Below are positions 25,126 through 34,216 of a DNA stretch of 64,000 nucleotides, in pieces. Made by a program: the position numbers and the translations under genes. A model generated the notes under the pieces. It searched no databases. It was not told the origin of the DNA and worked only from the letters and a program-made list of their open reading frames with translations. Each line of letters starts with the position of its first letter. The stretch's first letter is position 1. Location of the stretch: contig NZ_AP027272.1 of NCBI RefSeq assembly GCF_036322805.1, positions 1,860,001 through 1,924,000 on the forward strand, read 5' to 3'. This DNA comes from Planctobacterium marinum. Its GTDB lineage: Bacteria; Pseudomonadota; Gammaproteobacteria; Enterobacterales; Alteromonadaceae.

Positions 25126-27642
25126 ATGTGGTTTAATCTTGCCTGGCGATTATTTCGCCATGAAATGCGACGCGGTGAACTCACCATTATTCTGGCGGCA
25201 ATCGTGCTTTCTGTTGCTGCTGTAATGTCTTTATCTTTATTCAGCGAGCGCCTGCAAACAGCCCTGGTAGAACGAAGCTCACAGTTTATTGCCGCTGACC
25301 GGGTTGTGGGGGGCCGCAATCCACTGCCGCAAGAGTGGCGACAGAAAGCTATTGAATTAGAGCTCAATACGGCACAAACAACCTACTTACAATCCATGGT
25401 ATTTGCTAACGACACCATGACGTTGGCGGATATCCGGGCGGTAAATGAAAACTATCCTCTTAAGGGGGATATCAAAGTAACGGATGTGCCATTTGGTGTG
25501 GGTGAAGTCATTAAGGAAGTACCCGGAGAAGGCGAGACCTGGGTTGAATCTCAAGTTTTTCAAACGCTCGGATTGTCCATCGGTGACGTACTGGAAGTGG
25601 GCGATAAGCCTTTCACCATCACTCGGGTGCTATCCGAGGTACCGGACGCGGGATTTTCCATCTTCAACAGCAACCCTAAAGTGATGATCTTGCAAGAGGA
25701 ACTTGAAGGTACCGGGATACTGGGTGAAGGCAGTCGCGCCTGGTACGATTTGTATCTAACTGGTGATTCTGATGCCTTGAGTGACTATGCCGACTGGTTA
25801 TTACCGCTGATGGATAGCGATTTGCACTACACCCGCTCCATTGAAGATGACGATTCCTGGGTGGGAAATCGTGTTAAACGGGCGGAACAATATTTTCTTC
25901 TTGCCAGTTTGTTAGCGATAGTCCTGGCTTCGGTGGCCATTGCAGTGGCGGCGCAGCGTTATTCGCAGCGTCATTACGACCCGGTCGCTATTATGAAAAC
26001 CCTGGGCGCCAGTCGTAAAATGGTGCAACAGGTATTCTTACTACAAATAATCTTTATTACCCTGTTGGGTATTATTATCGGCGGTGCACTGGGCTATGGC
26101 ATTCAGGCGGCGGTTGCTTCAGCCATTCAAGAGCGCGTTGCTGTCTCCCTGCAAAGCTGGTATTGGGGACCTGTGTGGATTGCCATATTCACCGGTGTGG
26201 TGTGCGCTTTATTGTTCTCACTTTATCCGCTACTTAAGCTGTTTTCCGTGCCTCCGCTGCGGGTATTACGCAAAGACTTGGGGGCCAATATGAGCTCTCG
26301 GGTTGTACAGTTTTTAGCCGCGGGTGGTGCTATCTTTGCCTTAATGTGGGCTTACAGTCAAAACTTAAAAATCTCAGCGATTCTGTTCGTTTCCGGTATC
26401 GTTTTAGTGGCCGCGTTATTGGTGGTGACTTACGGTTTGATTTGGCTTGGTCGGCGCTTAGGTAAAGGGCGCATGGGCGCCTGGCAATTGGCGTGGGCAC
26501 GTATTCAGCGCCGTTCTATGGACAACAGCGTGCAGCTGATTAGTTTTTCAGTGACCATTATGCTACTCCTGGTGGTGTTGGTGATGCGCAACGACATGAT
26601 CCAACAATGGCGAGATCAACTCCCACAAGGCACGCCCAATTACTTTATGGCGAACATTACCGAAGCACAAAAGCCTGTGATGGAAGCGCACTTTGCACAG
26701 CGCGATGTGCAAACCGAAACCTTTTATCCGGTGGTGCGAGCCCGTTTTGTGGCGGTAAATGGAGAGCGAGTCAATACCCAAATAACTAAAGAAGACGAAG
26801 AAACTGAGGCGCAATCTAACCGCCGCGATGCCTTCGGTCGGGAAGCTAACCTCACCTGGAGCAATCAGCTACAGAACCAGAATACGATTGTGGCAGGGCA
26901 ATGGTTTGGCGACTACCAAGAGGGGCAACCCTATGGTATGTCGGTTGAAGCTCGAACAGCAGAGCGTATGGATTTAAACATGGGTGATGTGGTGACCTTC
27001 AATATTGGTAGTGAAGTGGTAGAAGTCACCATTACCAGTATTCGTGAAGTTAACTGGCAAACCATGCAACCAAACTTCTTTTTTGTATTGCAACCAGAGG
27101 CAATGGAAAACTTCCGACCAACTTACATCACCAGTTTCAATTTGGATACTGAGCGCAAAGATGAAATTGGCCAGTTGATGGCGCCATTCTCAACAGTAAC
27201 CTTGTTTGATGTGGATGCCCGCATTAATCAATTGCGAGAAATCGTTGACCAGGTTTCAATGGCGGTGGAGTTTATTCTGGTACTGGTTCTGATTGCCGGA
27301 GCATTGGTGTTGATAGCGCAAGTACAGGCCAGTATGGACGAGCGACAGCAGGAACTGGCTATTCTAAGGACATTGGGGGCTAAAGGATTACTGATACGTG
27401 CCAGTGTGGTACTGGAATTTATCATCATTGGGGTAGTAGCCGGAGTCATGGCCGCGTTGGCCAACGAGCTGACACTCTATTTGTTGCAATCACAAATCTT
27501 TGAAATGAAAGGTTCATTGCATTATGAATACTGGGTAATTGCACCAATTGTCGGCGCTGCCGTTGTCGGTATTTTGGGGGCGATTAGCTGTTGGCGATTA
27601 TTGTCACTTAATACCAGTCAGCTGTTACGCAATATGGTATAG
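25126..27642 (+). CDS. ybbP: FtsX/MacB-family ABC permease YbbP
   Basis: Large inner-membrane permease of 838 aa with about ten membrane segments in the YbbP arrangement: one at the start, a triplet around residues 260-380, further segments around 390-490, and three near the C-terminus, with a large periplasmic domain (about residues 50-250) and a second one (about 500-700). The repeated motif MKTLGASRKMVQQVF and its C-terminal twin LAILRTLGAKGLLIR are the coupling-helix elements of FtsX-like domains. A GAGGGAG ribosome site precedes the ATG. It works with YbbA. Confidence 0.93.
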   Translation: MWFNLAWRLFRHEMRRGELTIILAAIVLSVAAVMSLSLFSERLQTALVERSSQFIAADRVVGGRNPLPQEWRQKAIELELNTAQTTYLQSMVFANDTMTLADIRAVNENYPLKGDIKVTDVPFGVGEVIKEVPGEGETWVESQVFQTLGLSIGDVLEVGDKPFTITRVLSEVPDAGFSIFNSNPKVMILQEELEGTGILGEGSRAWYDLYLTGDSDALSDYADWLLPLMDSDLHYTRSIEDDDSWVGNRVKRAEQYFLLASLLAIVLASVAIAVAAQRYSQRHYDPVAIMKTLGASRKMVQQVFLLQIIFITLLGIIIGGALGYGIQAAVASAIQERVAVSLQSWYWGPVWIAIFTGVVCALLFSLYPLLKLFSVPPLRVLRKDLGANMSSRVVQFLAAGGAIFALMWAYSQNLKISAILFVSGIVLVAALLVVTYGLIWLGRRLGKGRMGAWQLAWARIQRRSMDNSVQLISFSVTIMLLLVVLVMRNDMIQQWRDQLPQGTPNYFMANITEAQKPVMEAHFAQRDVQTETFYPVVRARFVAVNGERVNTQITKEDEETEAQSNRRDAFGREANLTWSNQLQNQNTIVAGQWFGDYQEGQPYGMSVEARTAERMDLNMGDVVTFNIGSEVVEVTITSIREVNWQTMQPNFFFVLQPEAMENFRPTYITSFNLDTERKDEIGQLMAPFSTVTLFDVDARINQLREIVDQVSMAVEFILVLVLIAGALVLIAQVQASMDERQQELAILRTLGAKGLLIRASVVLEFIIIGVVAGVMAALANELTLYLLQSQIFEMKGSLHYEYWVIAPIVGAAVVGILGAISCWRLLSLNTSQLLRNMV

Positions 27643-27660
27643 CTGTAGCAATAGTTTATG

Positions 27661-27693
27661 ACACCCGATTTGATTTGAGGTCAGATCGGGTGT
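27661..27693 (+). terminator. Possible terminator hairpin after ybbP
   Basis: ACACCCGAT pairs with ATCGGGTGT around a 15 nt loop, 18 bp past the ybbP stop. There is no clear T-run, so termination efficiency is doubtful. Confidence 0.5.
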
Positions 27694-27791
27694 TGTATCG
27701 CTGCAGTCGGTGAACATATTCTTGTTAAATGCAGAGCCGCGAACGTACAGAAAACCCACTTTTTTATTCAGGCGTTAGTAGCCGTGTATTT

Positions 27792-28208
27792 CTAATCTGC
27801 ATTCAGAAAATCAGCTAGCGCTTGAGGTTCGTAGTCAAAACCAAACTCCGAGCATTTCTGCTGTACCAGCGTCAGGTCTGTGGTTTGAAATACATTGAGT
27901 CCTTCCGGACTAATATGCTCCCTGGATATTTGCATCGATAGGGCTTGTGGGTTGCCATAATGAAATTCCAGTTTATAGCCTTGGGTTATGGCTTTGAGGT
28001 CATTGTCGGCGATAATTTTTAATGCTTGGGGCGTACCCAGTTGCCATTGGCGCAAATCAACAAATCCCGCAAAGTTTGCCTGCCAGCGCGACAGATATTC
28101 ATCTATTTTTTCTACATAGCGTGTGGCGACTTGTTCACTCCATGCGCCCGATGGCCGTATCATCAGCAGTTGTTTATTCTCTTCGATGTGGAATGAACCT
28201 TTACGCAC
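27792..28208 (-). CDS. Hypothetical protein, 138 aa (possibly STAS/SpoIIAA-like)
   Basis: Cytoplasmic protein with alternating strands and helices. The start, FHIEENKQLLMIRPSGAWSEQVATRYVEKI, and the GFVDLRQWQ strand resemble SpoIIAA-like/STAS domains, but key motifs are not decisive. It begins with GTG. It lies between the ybbP operon and a membrane AraC regulator, separated from each by over 100 bp, so no partner is evident. Confidence 0.6.
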   Translation of the reverse strand: MRKGSFHIEENKQLLMIRPSGAWSEQVATRYVEKIDEYLSRWQANFAGFVDLRQWQLGTPQALKIIADNDLKAITQGYKLEFHYGNPQALSMQISREHISPEGLNVFQTTDLTLVQQKCSEFGFDYEPQALADFLNAD

Positions 28209-28329
28209 TTGGGGCCTTCGCTATTTCCTCTATCCGTTTACTATTCTATGATTTACGTGAACACAGGACAATGAAAAATCTGTACTTATGTGGTTATACA
28301 AGACGGGTTTTGTTGCAATTAAAAAGCAA

Positions 28330-29457
28330 TTACTGAGCATTTCTGAATGCGCTTGGTGTGAGTCCTGTTGATTTTTTAAACGCAGTGTTGAATGTGGATT
28401 TTGAGTTAAACCCCACTTCGAACGCAATTTGAGTCACTTGTTTCTCCGATTCAGACAGCAGTTGTTTGGCAGCTTCAATTCTGTAGCCATTGACGAAGTG
28501 AAAGAAATTGGTATTGATGAATTGCGAAAGTGTTTCTGAAATATGATTTTCACTCACCGATATCGCTTCAGATAGTTTCTTGAGGGATAAGTCTTCTTCC
28601 ATAAATAATTGCTCATGCAACATCACGCTCTTAAGTGCAGCTGCAATCTCCTGCATTCTTTCAGATTGCAGTTGCGGCTTTCTATTGGCTTTATTGCTCG
28701 CCTTACCTTTTTCTGTCTCGCTCAGTACGGGCTGTCTAACCGCGTAGTGAGCAAAAAACAACAAGATCACTGCTTCGATAAGGGGGATAGCAATGCCTGA
28801 ACCTGCCCATTTATAACCAAAAAAGCTGAGTGAGTATTCAGTCGCAAACATCAACCATGCGGCTCCCCAAAGCAATAACACCACTTTAAACCAATCCATG
28901 GAACGCTTTTCTATGGAAGAATAGCGTTCCATTAACTGCAATCGATGTTGAGTATGGAGACGCAAGGTTAGCCAGAAATAAATGCCTGTGAATAGCACAA
29001 ACACCAGCATGGTAGTTAAGCAAGTGTAGACGGCGATCTGCCATAGCACCGGATCTCGAGTTGCCGGGTCTGCTAATGCCAGCTTTTCTTCAGAGGTAAT
29101 ACCAAACAGGAACGGCAGCATAACTAATATCACTACTAGTGGTCCGGAAAGTGCAAAAAAATAGGTTTTCCTGGCAGGCTTTTTTTCTGGTGACATGGTG
29201 GCAAAGGCATACAGATAAAGCGCGGGACCAAGCAACATGCGAACCGGAAACTGAAGACCTGCCAGTGCCGGAGCATATTGATAGAAGCCCGAGTAGATAT
29301 AGAGTTCGCCCAGTATATGAACAAGCAAAAATGTCAGCAGCGCCTGAAGGTAAACGGTTTGGCGTTTTCTGGCTTTATTGGTGTTTTCCAGTAGCGCAAA
29401 CAAAACTATGCCCAACATGCAGGAATAGATCACCGTGGGCGCAACACTAACAGCCAT
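28330..29457 (-). CDS. Membrane-bound AraC-family transcriptional regulator
   Basis: A 375 aa protein with about seven hydrophobic helices in the first 235 residues and a C-terminal AraC DNA-binding domain (about residues 270-375). The HTH signature is ITQIAFEVGFNSKSTFNTAFKK-like (AFEVGFNSKSTFNTAFKK), ending in GLTPSAFRNAQ. Such 7TM-HTH regulators are common in Alteromonadales and Bacteroidetes and sense membrane or extracellular signals. Target genes are not evident; both neighbours are on the same strand but over 100 bp away. Confidence 0.9.
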   Translation of the reverse strand: MAVSVAPTVIYSCMLGIVLFALLENTNKARKRQTVYLQALLTFLLVHILGELYIYSGFYQYAPALAGLQFPVRMLLGPALYLYAFATMSPEKKPARKTYFFALSGPLVVILVMLPFLFGITSEEKLALADPATRDPVLWQIAVYTCLTTMLVFVLFTGIYFWLTLRLHTQHRLQLMERYSSIEKRSMDWFKVVLLLWGAAWLMFATEYSLSFFGYKWAGSGIAIPLIEAVILLFFAHYAVRQPVLSETEKGKASNKANRKPQLQSERMQEIAAALKSVMLHEQLFMEEDLSLKKLSEAISVSENHISETLSQFINTNFFHFVNGYRIEAAKQLLSESEKQVTQIAFEVGFNSKSTFNTAFKKSTGLTPSAFRNAQ

Positions 29458-29601
29458 AATTACTTTACCATTTCTAATTAATGGCGAAATGGTAATATCC
29501 GCCGGTTAAAAAGTAAAAGTGATTAGCCTCAGTAAGTTGTTTGGAGCTTATGGGGCTGCTGGATACCTTATGGAATCGCAAATCGCTTGGCGTTTTAGTC
29601 A

Positions 29602-30288
29602 CTAAAACCTAAGAAGCAAAGCTTCACATAAAAAACGCATAAAGGGTTGGGTGGTTCCAAGCAGTCTGGCGACCCTCTCTGGTAAATCAGGCTCCAGAAT
29701 AAAACTTTCAGGCAATTCTGCCACAGCGATAAAGTCTTTGCGTTTTATCTCTTCAATTAGAGGCAGGTCTTTGTCATACCCTTTTGGGGGGCGAGTCAGC
29801 TTGTTCCCTTGCAACTCAAAGTGCTGCAACATGGGTTGGTGATTGATGGCATCTTCATAGGGGCCGGGCTTGGCCACCATTAAGTCGCGAATATTTTTAA
29901 GTGCATCTGAGGCTGGAGCCCAGGCACCAGCGGCTAAAAACACCTGTTGGGGCTCAATGTGCAAATAAAAGCCAGGAGCGTGAACATCTTTTCCAATTTC
30001 ATGACGAAACTGAATGCCAACATTAGTTTTATAGGGGGATTTATCTTTAGAAAACCGCACATCGCGGTAAACCCGCATTAAAGAGCCGCCTATCTTTTTG
30101 GGGATGGCTTCATAATGAGGAGATAATAGTTTTATCCAGCTTTCCATCTCAGTAATGAAAGCCAGTGCAGGGGTACGCACAGCGTCTTCGTATTCTTGTT
30201 TGTGGTCGTTAAACCAGTCCTTGTTATTATTCTCTTTTAATTTCTTTAAAAATTGAAAGATGGAAGGCTCAAAGTGTTGGAAACTCAT
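29602..30288 (-). CDS. DUF2461-family protein
   Basis: A 228 aa cytoplasmic protein of the DUF2461 (TIGR02453) family. Typical blocks are present: FLKKLKENNNKDWFNDHK at the start, MRVYRDVRFSKDKSPYKTN near residue 72, and the GFYLHIEPQ strand near residue 103. Function unknown; the family is widespread in bacteria and fungi. It sits 28 bp downstream of ppsR on the same strand and may be read from the same transcript. Confidence 0.9.
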   Translation of the reverse strand: MSFQHFEPSIFQFLKKLKENNNKDWFNDHKQEYEDAVRTPALAFITEMESWIKLLSPHYEAIPKKIGGSLMRVYRDVRFSKDKSPYKTNVGIQFRHEIGKDVHAPGFYLHIEPQQVFLAAGAWAPASDALKNIRDLMVAKPGPYEDAINHQPMLQHFELQGNKLTRPPKGYDKDLPLIEEIKRKDFIAVAELPESFILEPDLPERVARLLGTTQPFMRFLCEALLLRF

Positions 30289-30316
30289 CTCGGTCTACTC
30301 CATTAAAGTAACTTTT

Positions 30317-31129
30317 TTAATATTTGTGTCTGGATAAACCAGTAATGGACAGTATTTTGGCGGAGATTTCTTCAATAGAAAAATGAGTACTGTTTAAAAA
30401 TGGGATCTTTTCTTTTCGATACAGGTTTTCCACCTCGCGTATTTCCATTCTGCATTGCTGCATGGAGGCGTATTTGCTGTTGGCCTTGCGCTCTGAACGT
30501 ATTTGATGCAAACGCTCAGGGGAAATGGTTAAACCAAACAATTTGTTTTTGTAGGGGCGAAGGGCAGAGGGCAGCTTTAAAATATCGCCCATGTCATCTT
30601 CAGTAAAAGGGTAATTAGCGGCTTTGATACCGTATTGCAACGCAAGATACAGACTCGTAGGTGTCTTACCAGAGCGAGAAACTCCCACCAATACAATGTC
30701 GGCTTTACCGTATTCTTTCAGGTTGGTGCCATCATCATTTGCCAGTGCATAGTTTACGGCGTCAATGCGGATATCATAGGTTTTTTCATGGATACTGTGG
30801 GTGCGATGTTTCTCTGGTTTAGAGGGCACTCCTAAGGTTTTTTCCAGTGGCGCAATATATTGTTCGAGAAAGTTATAGTGGATGCCCTCCGAAGTGGAAA
30901 TTATTTCCTTAACGTCCTTGTTAACGATGGTGTAAAACACCAATGGTCTTTCTCCGGTTCGTTGAAAAATTTCGGAAATTTTACGCACGGTTTCGTAGGC
31001 TTCTTGTTCAGTTTCAACAAAAGGTACAGTGACATGTTCGAACTGGATCGGGAACAAAGACAGTAAAGCATGGCCGAAAACCTCAGAAGTAATGGCCGTG
31101 CCGTCAGAAATATAAAAAGCAGTACGCAT
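30317..31129 (-). CDS. ppsR: PEP synthetase regulatory kinase/phosphotransferase PpsR
   Basis: Bifunctional ADP-dependent kinase and phosphate-dependent phosphotransferase (DUF299 family) that turns phosphoenolpyruvate synthase off and on by modifying a threonine beside its catalytic histidine. The 270 aa length is normal. The P-loop is GVSRSGKTPTSLYLA near residue 149, and the family opening FYISDGTAITSEVFGHALL is present. It is transcribed divergently from its target ppsA, with 238 bp between them, the usual arrangement in gammaproteobacteria. Confidence 0.97.
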   Translation of the reverse strand: MRTAFYISDGTAITSEVFGHALLSLFPIQFEHVTVPFVETEQEAYETVRKISEIFQRTGERPLVFYTIVNKDVKEIISTSEGIHYNFLEQYIAPLEKTLGVPSKPEKHRTHSIHEKTYDIRIDAVNYALANDDGTNLKEYGKADIVLVGVSRSGKTPTSLYLALQYGIKAANYPFTEDDMGDILKLPSALRPYKNKLFGLTISPERLHQIRSERKANSKYASMQQCRMEIREVENLYRKEKIPFLNSTHFSIEEISAKILSITGLSRHKY

Positions 31130-31150
31130 AGGGTTAAATTCCAGAATGTA

Positions 31151-31163
31151 GTAATATTATTAC
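31151..31163. promoter_or_regulatory. Small palindrome in the ppsR-ppsA control region
   Basis: GTAATA-T-TATTAC is a perfect 6 bp inverted repeat 22 bp upstream of the ppsR start in an AT-rich region. It could be an operator, but no known regulator consensus was recognised. Confidence 0.3.
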
Positions 31164-31367
31164 GAAATCAAATAAGATTTTATTTTTTATAACTAAAGCT
31201 CTACAATGCCCGTCCCATAAGGGCAGCGGTCACATTAAGTGAGTCATATTTCAGCATTAAACAGCGAAATTTGTAAATAATGACAAGCAAACCTCAAGCT
31301 CGAATTAATTCAAAAGTTGGTCTAGTTTTTTATTATTTTAGTTAATTGTTAATCGGGAGAGTCGGTA

Positions 31368-33740
31368 GTGCAAGATTACATTCTTTGGTATGAAGAATTA
31401 GGTATGAATGATGTGGGGCGTGTTGGTGGTAAAAACGCTTCTCTGGGAGAGATGATCTCCAATCTTGCCAATGCTGGCGTTCAGGTGCCTGGTGGCTTTG
31501 CCACAACGGCGTTCGCCTTCAATGAATTTTTAGAGCAGAGCGGTTTGAATGACCGCATCCATGACACTCTGGATGCGCTGGACGTTGACGATGTTGATGC
31601 CCTTGCAAAAACAGGTGCAGAAATTCGTCAATGGATTATCGATACGCCATTCCAACCTGTGTTGGAAGAAGCGATTAAAACCGCGTTTGATAAAATTCAG
31701 TCAGCATTTGAATCGGACGCATCTTTCGCTGTACGTTCTTCTGCAACAGCAGAAGATATGCCCGACGCGTCATTCGCTGGTCAGCAAGAGACCTTCCTGA
31801 ATGTAAAAGGCTACGACAATGTACTGGTTGCCATAAAACATGTTTTTGCATCGCTGTTCAACGACCGTGCTATCTCTTATCGAGTTCACCAAGGTTATGA
31901 CCACAAAGGTGTGGCCCTGTCTGCAGGTATCCAGCGCATGGTGCGCAGTGACCAGGCCTCTTCGGGCGTAATGTTCAGTATCGACACTGAATCTGGGTTC
32001 GAAAATGTAGTGTTTATCACTTCCTCTTACGGTTTAGGGGAAATGGTAGTGCAAGGCGCGGTAAACCCAGATGAATTCTACGTACACAAAGAGCTATTGG
32101 GTCAAGGTTATCCATCGGTGCTGCGCCGCAATTTGGGTAGCAAGCTAACCAAGATGATTTACTCTTCAGATACTGAGCACGGCAAGCAGGTTGAAATTGT
32201 CGATGTGGCTGAACAAGACAGCAAACGGTTCTCGTTAACCGACGAAGAAGTCATGGAGCTTGCCAAACAAGCCATGATTATCGAGCAACATTATCAACGC
32301 CCTATGGACATTGAATGGGCCAAAGACGGCCTGGATGGCAAATTATACATTGTTCAGGCGCGCCCGGAGACTGTGCGTAGCCGTGAAGATTCGCAAACCA
32401 TTGAGCGCTTTCAGCTTAAGGGCAATGCTAATATCTTGTGCGAAGGTCGCGCAATTGGTCACAAAATCGGTGCTGGTACGGCAAAGGTTTTGGGCTCTAT
32501 TGAAGAGATGAATCAAATACAGCAAGGGGATGTTCTGGTTACAGATATGACAGATCCTGACTGGGAACCCATTATGAAAAAAGCCTCTGCGATTGTAACC
32601 AATCGCGGTGGACGTACTTGTCACGCAGCGATTATCGCCCGTGAGCTGGGTATTCCAGCCGTAGTTGGTTGTGGTAATGCCACTGACTCGATCAGCGATG
32701 GTGACAAAGTAACGGTATCCTGTGCCGAAGGGGATACAGGCTACATTTATGGCGATGAGTTGGAGTTTGATGTTCAAACCTCCCGCGTCGATCAGATGCC
32801 CGAAGCGCCAATGAAAGTTATGATGAACGTAGGCAACCCGGATCGCGCCTTTGACTTTGCGCGTTTACCTAACCACGGTGTTGGCTTGGCGCGTCTTGAA
32901 TTCATCATCAATCGCATGATTGGTATCCATCCTAAGGCGCTATTAAACTTTGATAGTCAGCCTGAGGATCTAAAAGCAGAAATCAGCGATATGATCTCTG
33001 GCTACGCCTCTCCTACCGAGTTCTACATTGAGCGTCTGGTGGAAGGTATTGCTACGATTGCTGGTGCGTTTTATCCGCAAAAAGTCATTGTTCGCATGTC
33101 TGACTTTAAATCCAATGAGTACTTCAATTTGGTGGGCGGTCATCAATACGAACCCGATGAAGAAAACCCAATGCTGGGTTTCCGCGGTGCCAGCCGTTAT
33201 GTGTCTGAAGATTTCCGTGATTGCTTTGCGCTGGAATGTGAAGCCATCAAGCGGGTGCGCAATAAGATGGGACTCACCAATGTTGAGATCATGATCCCAT
33301 TTGTTCGTACTCTGGAAGAAGGACAACAAGTTATTGATCTGTTAGCGGAGCAAGGTTTACCTAAAGGTGAGAATGGTCTGCGCGTGATCATGATGTGCGA
33401 ATTACCTTCAAACGCACTTCTGGCGGATCAATTCCTTGACATCTTCGATGGCTTCTCCATCGGCTCAAATGATATGACGCAGTTGACTCTGGGCCTGGAT
33501 AGAGACTCAGGCTTGATTGCTCACTTGTTTGATGAGCGAGATCCGGCGGTAAAAGTGATGCTGGGTATGGCCATTAAAGCCGCTAAAGCAAAAGGTAAGT
33601 ACGTCGGTATCTGTGGCCAGGGACCTTCCGATCACGAAGATCTGGCTGCCTGGTTGGTAGAGCAGGGTATCGATAGTGTATCTCTTAACCCTGATACGGT
33701 AGTTGAAACCTGGCTGTATGTGGCAGAGCACCTCAACTAA
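31368..33740 (+). CDS. ppsA: Phosphoenolpyruvate synthase
   Basis: Converts pyruvate, ATP and water to phosphoenolpyruvate, AMP and phosphate in gluconeogenesis. It has the full 790 aa length. The amino-terminal ATP-grasp domain shows [11 protein letters not shown] and [20 protein letters not shown]; the central swivelling domain has the phosphohistidine site in [15 protein letters not shown], including the threonine target of PpsR; and the C-terminal barrel has [11 protein letters not shown] near the end. The start is GTG 31368, preceded by CGGGAGAG. It is divergent from ppsR and followed by its own terminator. Confidence 0.98.
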   Translation: MQDYILWYEELGMNDVGRVGGKNASLGEMISNLANAGVQVPGGFATTAFAFNEFLEQSGLNDRIHDTLDALDVDDVDALAKTGAEIRQWIIDTPFQPVLEEAIKTAFDKIQSAFESDASFAVRSSATAEDMPDASFAGQQETFLNVKGYDNVLVAIKHVFASLFNDRAISYRVHQGYDHKGVALSAGIQRMVRSDQASSGVMFSIDTESGFENVVFITSSYGLGEMVVQGAVNPDEFYVHKELLGQGYPSVLRRNLGSKLTKMIYSSDTEHGKQVEIVDVAEQDSKRFSLTDEEVMELAKQAMIIEQHYQRPMDIEWAKDGLDGKLYIVQARPETVRSREDSQTIERFQLKGNANILCEGRAIGHKIGAGTAKVLGSIEEMNQIQQGDVLVTDMTDPDWEPIMKKASAIVTNRGGRTCHAAIIARELGIPAVVGCGNATDSISDGDKVTVSCAEGDTGYIYGDELEFDVQTSRVDQMPEAPMKVMMNVGNPDRAFDFARLPNHGVGLARLEFIINRMIGIHPKALLNFDSQPEDLKAEISDMISGYASPTEFYIERLVEGIATIAGAFYPQKVIVRMSDFKSNEYFNLVGGHQYEPDEENPMLGFRGASRYVSEDFRDCFALECEAIKRVRNKMGLTNVEIMIPFVRTLEEGQQVIDLLAEQGLPKGENGLRVIMMCELPSNALLADQFLDIFDGFSIGSNDMTQLTLGLDRDSGLIAHLFDERDPAVKVMLGMAIKAAKAKGKYVGICGQGPSDHEDLAAWLVEQGIDSVSLNPDTVVETWLYVAEHLN

Positions 33741-33759
33741 GTTGAACACCCGAAATTAG

Positions 33760-33785
33760 AAAAGGAGCTGAATAGCTCCTTTTTT
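33760..33785. terminator. Intrinsic terminator after ppsA
   Basis: AAAAGGAGCT pairs with AGCTCCTTTT around GAAT, continuing into a T-run. It lies between convergent genes and may work in both directions. Confidence 0.92.
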
Positions 33786-33813
33786 GTTGATTCGAATCAA
33801 TTTTGCAACAATA

Positions 33814-34038
33814 TCAACGAGAGTAACGACGCTTGCTTACGGCAGCATCCAATTTTCCGGCTCCCCAACTCATCACCTTTTGGCTTTTCCGCAACCATTT
33901 TCTGGCCAGAGGAAAATCAAAACTCAACATAAATAATCCGGCCACGAGAAACAGGATTGAACCGGGTAAAATGGCGAAGACAATACCGATAAAAACGCCA
34001 ATCACACCTAGCGTGACTCTGGTGGGTTTATTAAACAA
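33814..34038 (-). CDS. PGPGW-like small membrane protein, 74 aa
   Basis: A short protein with two close hydrophobic segments around an LPGS turn (IFAILPGSILFLVAGLFML) and a basic tail. This matches the small PGPGW/TMEM-like membrane proteins of unknown function, in which the glycine-proline loop separates two helices. It is monocistronic and divergent from the ydiJ-type gene, 178 bp away. Confidence 0.7.
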   Translation of the reverse strand: MFNKPTRVTLGVIGVFIGIVFAILPGSILFLVAGLFMLSFDFPLARKWLRKSQKVMSWGAGKLDAAVSKRRYSR

Positions 34039-34216
34039 AACAGCACTCCTCCTGGAATTTTGATTAAACTATAACGCGTTGCCTGCTTCGGCCCAAATTT
34101 GCTCTGTTACAAAAGATGTCGATTGATCTGTTGTGACCACTTAACCCTATAAAAGTACAGTTAAATCATTATAATCAGCGCATCTAAATTTTGCGCAATT
34201 CAATACGCTGGAGCCT

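Noticed and set aside
32343-32777. 144-codon reverse-strand frame
   Set aside because: Antisense shadow of ppsA coding sequence.
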